From the NCBI GenBank assembly GCA_944325465.1, contig CALVAE010000019.1, positions 1-56,803 of the forward strand: a stretch of 56,803 nucleotides of DNA, read 5' to 3'. The translations under genes were made by a program, and so were the position numbers. This DNA comes from an uncultured Bacteroidales bacterium. Lineage in GTDB: Bacteria > Bacteroidota > Bacteroidia > Bacteroidales > UBA932. The notes below the pieces were generated by a model, which searched no databases, had not been told where the DNA came from, and was given only the letters and a program-made list of their open reading frames with translations. This document shows positions 54,876 to 56,803 of this stretch, in pieces (the first letter of the stretch is position 1; each line of letters begins with the position of its first letter).

Positions 54876-55082
54876 ATGAACACGACAAAGGAGTATAAAC
54901 GAAAATCACGAGAAGTCCCTCAACAGGTCAGAGATAAGATTTCCGCATCATTGGCAGGACGGAAGAAAACTCCGGAGCACTGCGCCAACATTTCAAAGGG
55001 ACTACGGACGGATACAGGCGGATATTGGAGTCACATTCCGAAGGTGTCAGGTGACAATACAACTGTTGAGGATTTGCTTTGA
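54876..55082 (+). CDS. NUMOD3-type small DNA-binding protein
   Basis: ATG 54876 gives 68 residues: MNTTKEYKRKSREVPQQVRD and then KISASLAGRKKTPEHCANIS with KGL. This is the NUMOD3 pattern (IS..L.GRK.....H..NIS), a helical DNA-binding module usually appended to homing endonucleases. Here it stands alone, as seen in Bacteroidetes prophage and island genes. An upstream in-frame ATG (54792) would add hydrophobic residues unlike the family. A strong hairpin follows the stop. Confidence 0.7.
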   Translation: MNTTKEYKRKSREVPQQVRDKISASLAGRKKTPEHCANISKGLRTDTGGYWSHIPKVSGDNTTVEDLL

Positions 55083-55084
55083 AA

Positions 55085-55120
55085 GCAAAAGGAATGAGTC
55101 CATTGGACGCATTCCTTTGC
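55085..55120. terminator. Bidirectional terminator between the NUMOD3 gene and the zinc-ribbon gene
   Basis: GCAAAAGGAATG (55085-55096) pairs with CATTCCTTTGC (55110-55120), with a further TCCA/TGGA pairing in the loop. It begins two bases after the NUMOD3 stop and lies between convergent genes. Confidence 0.75.
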
Positions 55121-55176
55121 CTCGTGAATTTCAAAGGAGACATGTTTCAAATATTCAATGTTCTCGAAGGAAATTT

Positions 55177-55479
55177 TTACTCATCCTTTTTATTGTTGAG
55201 CATTCTGCCTATGCCATTTAGTAAGCAGTAAGCCCCTATTATGAACAACATAATATTCGTGAACAAAATAAATCCGTTGCCCTTGAATGCTATTATTATC
55301 CAAATGGAGCCAACGACCCCCATAATTCCACATAAAACAAGCATACAGCCGGATTGTTTTTGCAAATTATTTTGCAAATTAGGATTTGTCTGTTTAAGAA
55401 TATTCGCGCCACAATTCGGGCATGTCGTGCAATCTTCTGAAATTTCTGCTCCGCAGTCCTTGCATTTAATTAATCCCAT
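55177..55479 (-). CDS. Zinc-ribbon membrane protein
   Basis: The 100-residue product starts with a zinc ribbon (CKDCGAEISEDCTTCPNCGA, four CxxC-type cysteines) and then has two hydrophobic segments (residues about 45-65 and 70-88). The architecture is common among small proteins of unknown function in Bacteroidetes. It is the last of four small minus-strand genes in the element. Confidence 0.65.
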   Translation of the reverse strand: MGLIKCKDCGAEISEDCTTCPNCGANILKQTNPNLQNNLQKQSGCMLVLCGIMGVVGSIWIIIAFKGNGFILFTNIMLFIIGAYCLLNGIGRMLNNKKDE

Positions 55480-55490
55480 AATGCTATAAT

Positions 55491-55745
55491 TTATAATGAC
55501 TTGAGTTCATCTTTAAACGCCGAATCATATCTGAAATATTTATCCATGTCATCGTTATAATATCTGGCACGGTGTTTTTCGGATTTTTCTAAAGCCCTCT
55601 CTATTGCATTTTCATTATTCTTCTGGTATGCCTTGTCTAAGGCTTTTACATCCTGTCGAGCGTATGATTCAGGAGAACAAGCACAAGATTGGCTCATGAT
55701 TATTGGCAGAACAATACCTGCAATAATGGAAACTAATTTTTTCAT
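55491..55745 (-). CDS. Small lipoprotein
   Basis: ATG 55745 gives 84 residues with a lipoprotein-type signal (MKKLVSIIAGIVLPIIMSQS followed by Cys). The mature part is charged and helical (about residues 30-84, YQKNNENAIERALEKSEKHR). I do not recognise a family. An upstream open frame to 55829 overlaps the next gene and is not preferred. Neighbours are similar small genes, suggesting one cargo operon. Confidence 0.6.
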   Translation of the reverse strand: MKKLVSIIAGIVLPIIMSQSCACSPESYARQDVKALDKAYQKNNENAIERALEKSEKHRARYYNDDMDKYFRYDSAFKDELKSL

Positions 55746-55821
55746 GATAACATAAACCAATAAAAATAGATAGGTGAATGGGTCTATATAATTGATAAAA
55801 GGAAATAAGGCACGATTCATT

Positions 55822-56088
55822 TTACTCAAATCTACTACCCTTGAACATTTTCTCTCTCAGTTCTCGATTCCTTTTTTCATCTTGTTCTTTTTCCCATTTA
55901 TTTATGCATTCAGGACAGTATAAATCGTCACTATCGGGATATATCCCGCCAACTCCAGGGTCATCAGGATTGATAGAACGGCCACAGCCAGCACATGCTA
56001 CCTGTTTCTTACATGAACATGAGTTGGCGGATAATCCAAGGACAGAGAGTCCTAAAACCAATACTACAAAATAAACAACTCTTTTCAT
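55822..56088 (-). CDS. Small Cys-rich lipoprotein
   Basis: The 88-residue product has a signal sequence (VVYFVVLVLGLSVLGLSANS then Cys). It is followed by CKKQVACAGCGRSINPDD and YCPECINKWE, CxxC pairs that look metal-binding, and a charged helical tail. The fold is reminiscent of a short zinc finger. No family or function can be named. Possibly exported, which would make a zinc-ribbon in the periplasm or on the surface unusual. Confidence 0.6.
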   Translation of the reverse strand: MKRVVYFVVLVLGLSVLGLSANSCSCKKQVACAGCGRSINPDDPGVGGIYPDSDDLYCPECINKWEKEQDEKRNRELREKMFKGSRFE

Positions 56089-56115
56089 AATCCCTAATTT
56101 TATTTGATGTTAATG

Positions 56116-56403
56116 CTAATCTTTTACATTGAGATAATGTAAATATCCAAGAATCGCATTGGCTCTTCTGCAATAGTCTGTGAAGATGTCTTCTGCATTA
56201 GGAACAGGGCAAATGGCCGAGGTCGTAGCCACAAAATCTTCTTCATTCAATTTCTCGCTTTCTTCATTTTTGTAAAACTGATGTACGAAATTGTAAAAAC
56301 GTTCGTCATCACAAGGATGATAGGTTGTTGGAGGCATAGCAGGGTTTGCCCATGCGTTAAATGCATCATTTGTCGCTTTAGACGCAAATAAATCTTTTTT
56401 CAT
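56116..56403 (-). CDS. Hypothetical small protein of the element
   Basis: ATG 56403 gives 95 residues beginning MKKDLFASKATNDAFNAWAN, without signal peptide or membrane segment. The end is helical (DIFTDYCRRANAILGYLHYL). I do not recognise it. The open frame continues upstream to 56550 but the region before 56403 is low-quality coding sequence. It is the first of the small minus-strand genes. Confidence 0.5.
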   Translation of the reverse strand: MKKDLFASKATNDAFNAWANPAMPPTTYHPCDDERFYNFVHQFYKNEESEKLNEEDFVATTSAICPVPNAEDIFTDYCRRANAILGYLHYLNVKD

Positions 56404-56646
56404 AAGAAAAATAGGTAATGCCTTGGGCTCCTGGCGGCATAAAACAAAGAAAGTGTGGAACTGCAATATATGATATTCGGGGAGTCGGATACAGCTCGAA
56501 ATGAAAAAAAGAACTAAACATCTGCAAATATGACCATTGATATACTGCATTTTATGTGGTATCAGATTCGGGAACGACTTTTTAATTTGTCTTAATCCGT
56601 TGCAAGTTTCTTCGGGATATATGGGAACATTTACGGGAATTTATTA

Positions 56647-56654
56647 TACCTTTG
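56647..56654 (+). promoter_or_regulatory. -7 box for the second recombinase
   Basis: TACCTTTG, 20 bases before ATG 56674. The 270 bases between the small minus-strand gene (from 56404) and this start hold no gene that I can support. Confidence 0.55.
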
Positions 56655-56673
56655 CCGCATAACCGAAAAAGCG

Positions 56674-56803
56674 ATGCAGATGAAAGTTTCCGTCTATCTG
56701 AAAAAGTGCTCCCCAGAGACCTCGAACATCTGTTTCCGGGTCAGGGAGAAGAGTGTAGACATAAAAGTGGTCTCACCTCTTGAGGTGCAGGACAGGTATT
56801 GGG
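56674..56803 (+). CDS. Second tyrosine recombinase, N-terminal part (runs off the window)
   Basis: ATG 56674 (or 56680) opens a frame to the window end encoding MQMKVSVYLKKCSPETSNIC and then FRVREKSVDIKVVSPLEVQ. This matches the N-terminal arm-type DNA-binding region of Bacteroidetes phage/transposon integrases. Only 43 codons are visible, so the catalytic domain cannot be checked. It reads in the same direction as the first recombinase about 2.2 kb upstream. Confidence 0.6.
   Translation, partial: MQMKVSVYLKKCSPETSNICFRVREKSVDIKVVSPLEVQDRYW

Larger units (their letters stand above)
52698..56803 (+). mobile_element. Left part of an integrative element inserted in the phosphatase gene
   Basis: The left junction is at or just before 52697. 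From there the DNA is clearly more AT-rich than the preceding 52 kb, and gene content changes to a tyrosine recombinase reading inward, a NUMOD3 protein, small lipoprotein and zinc-ribbon genes of unknown role, and a second recombinase start at the window edge. The right end is not in the window, so size and type (conjugative element, prophage or mobilizable island) cannot be told. Confidence 0.75.

Noticed and set aside
56618..56628. GGGAAC as a possible second copy of the attachment core (compare GGGGAAC at 52691)
   Set aside because: Only six bases match, and what follows does not continue the phosphatase gene.

Overview
The window looks like chromosomal DNA of a Bacteroidetes bacterium, most likely Bacteroidales. 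Supporting signs are the Bacteroidetes sigma -7 box (TAnnTTTG) before many genes, weak Shine-Dalgarno sites, Bacteroidetes-type families (DUF4954, DUF3078, WbqC-like, golvesin/amidase proteins, an N-succinylornithine-type carbamoyltransferase) and many signal-peptide and lipoprotein genes. Genus cannot be fixed from the sequence; a Rikenellaceae-like gut organism is only a guess. No rRNA, tRNA or CRISPR was found.

Layout. 1-0.5 kb: end of a LuxR-type regulator. 0.8-7 kb (minus): MATE exporter, then the translation/transcription operon rimP-nusA-infB. 7.1-10.6 kb (plus): lipid A genes lpxD-lpxC-lpxA plus a WbqC-like gene; lpxC lacks the FabZ fusion usual in this phylum. 10.8-13.8 kb (minus): FadL/OmpP1-type barrel and a Trp/Tyr-rich lipoprotein. 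14-18 kb (plus): proS, DUF3078, tilS, with sppA convergent. 19.9-26.2 kb (plus): a plug-less TonB-receptor-like barrel, the nfnAB-type transhydrogenase pair, a 30-residue membrane peptide gene coupled to a DUF4954 gene. 26.3-30.1 kb: purC, a GNAT-like gene carrying an in-frame repeat insertion, and divergently a umuD'-umuC pair. 30.1-37.4 kb (minus): a tightly overlapping operon (MsbA-like ABC exporter, CBM9-like protein, VanZ-like membrane protein, amidase/golvesin surface protein, UPF0597/cysteine desulfidase). 37.5-41.5 kb: M28 peptidase (minus), TPR protein and metallo-beta-lactamase-fold hydrolase (plus). 41.6-50.2 kb (minus): a nearly complete arginine pathway, GNAT-argG-argC-argD-argF'-argB-argE-argH. 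50.6-52.7 kb: small DNA-binding-like protein, zinc metallopeptidase, alanine racemase.

At about 52.7 kb the chromosome is interrupted. A low-molecular-weight protein tyrosine phosphatase gene stops after codon 13, inside its catalytic loop, and AT-rich DNA follows: a tyrosine recombinase, a NUMOD3-type protein, several small zinc-ribbon or lipoprotein genes, and at the window edge the start of a second recombinase. This is the left part of an integrative element whose right end lies outside the window.

A family of intergenic repeats with a conserved GATGAC...GAAGGATCT arm occurs at five places, each with its own short tandem expansion; one copy sits in frame inside a gene. The observations most worth follow-up are the UmuD that seems to be encoded already in its processed form, and the element inserted in the phosphatase P-loop codons.
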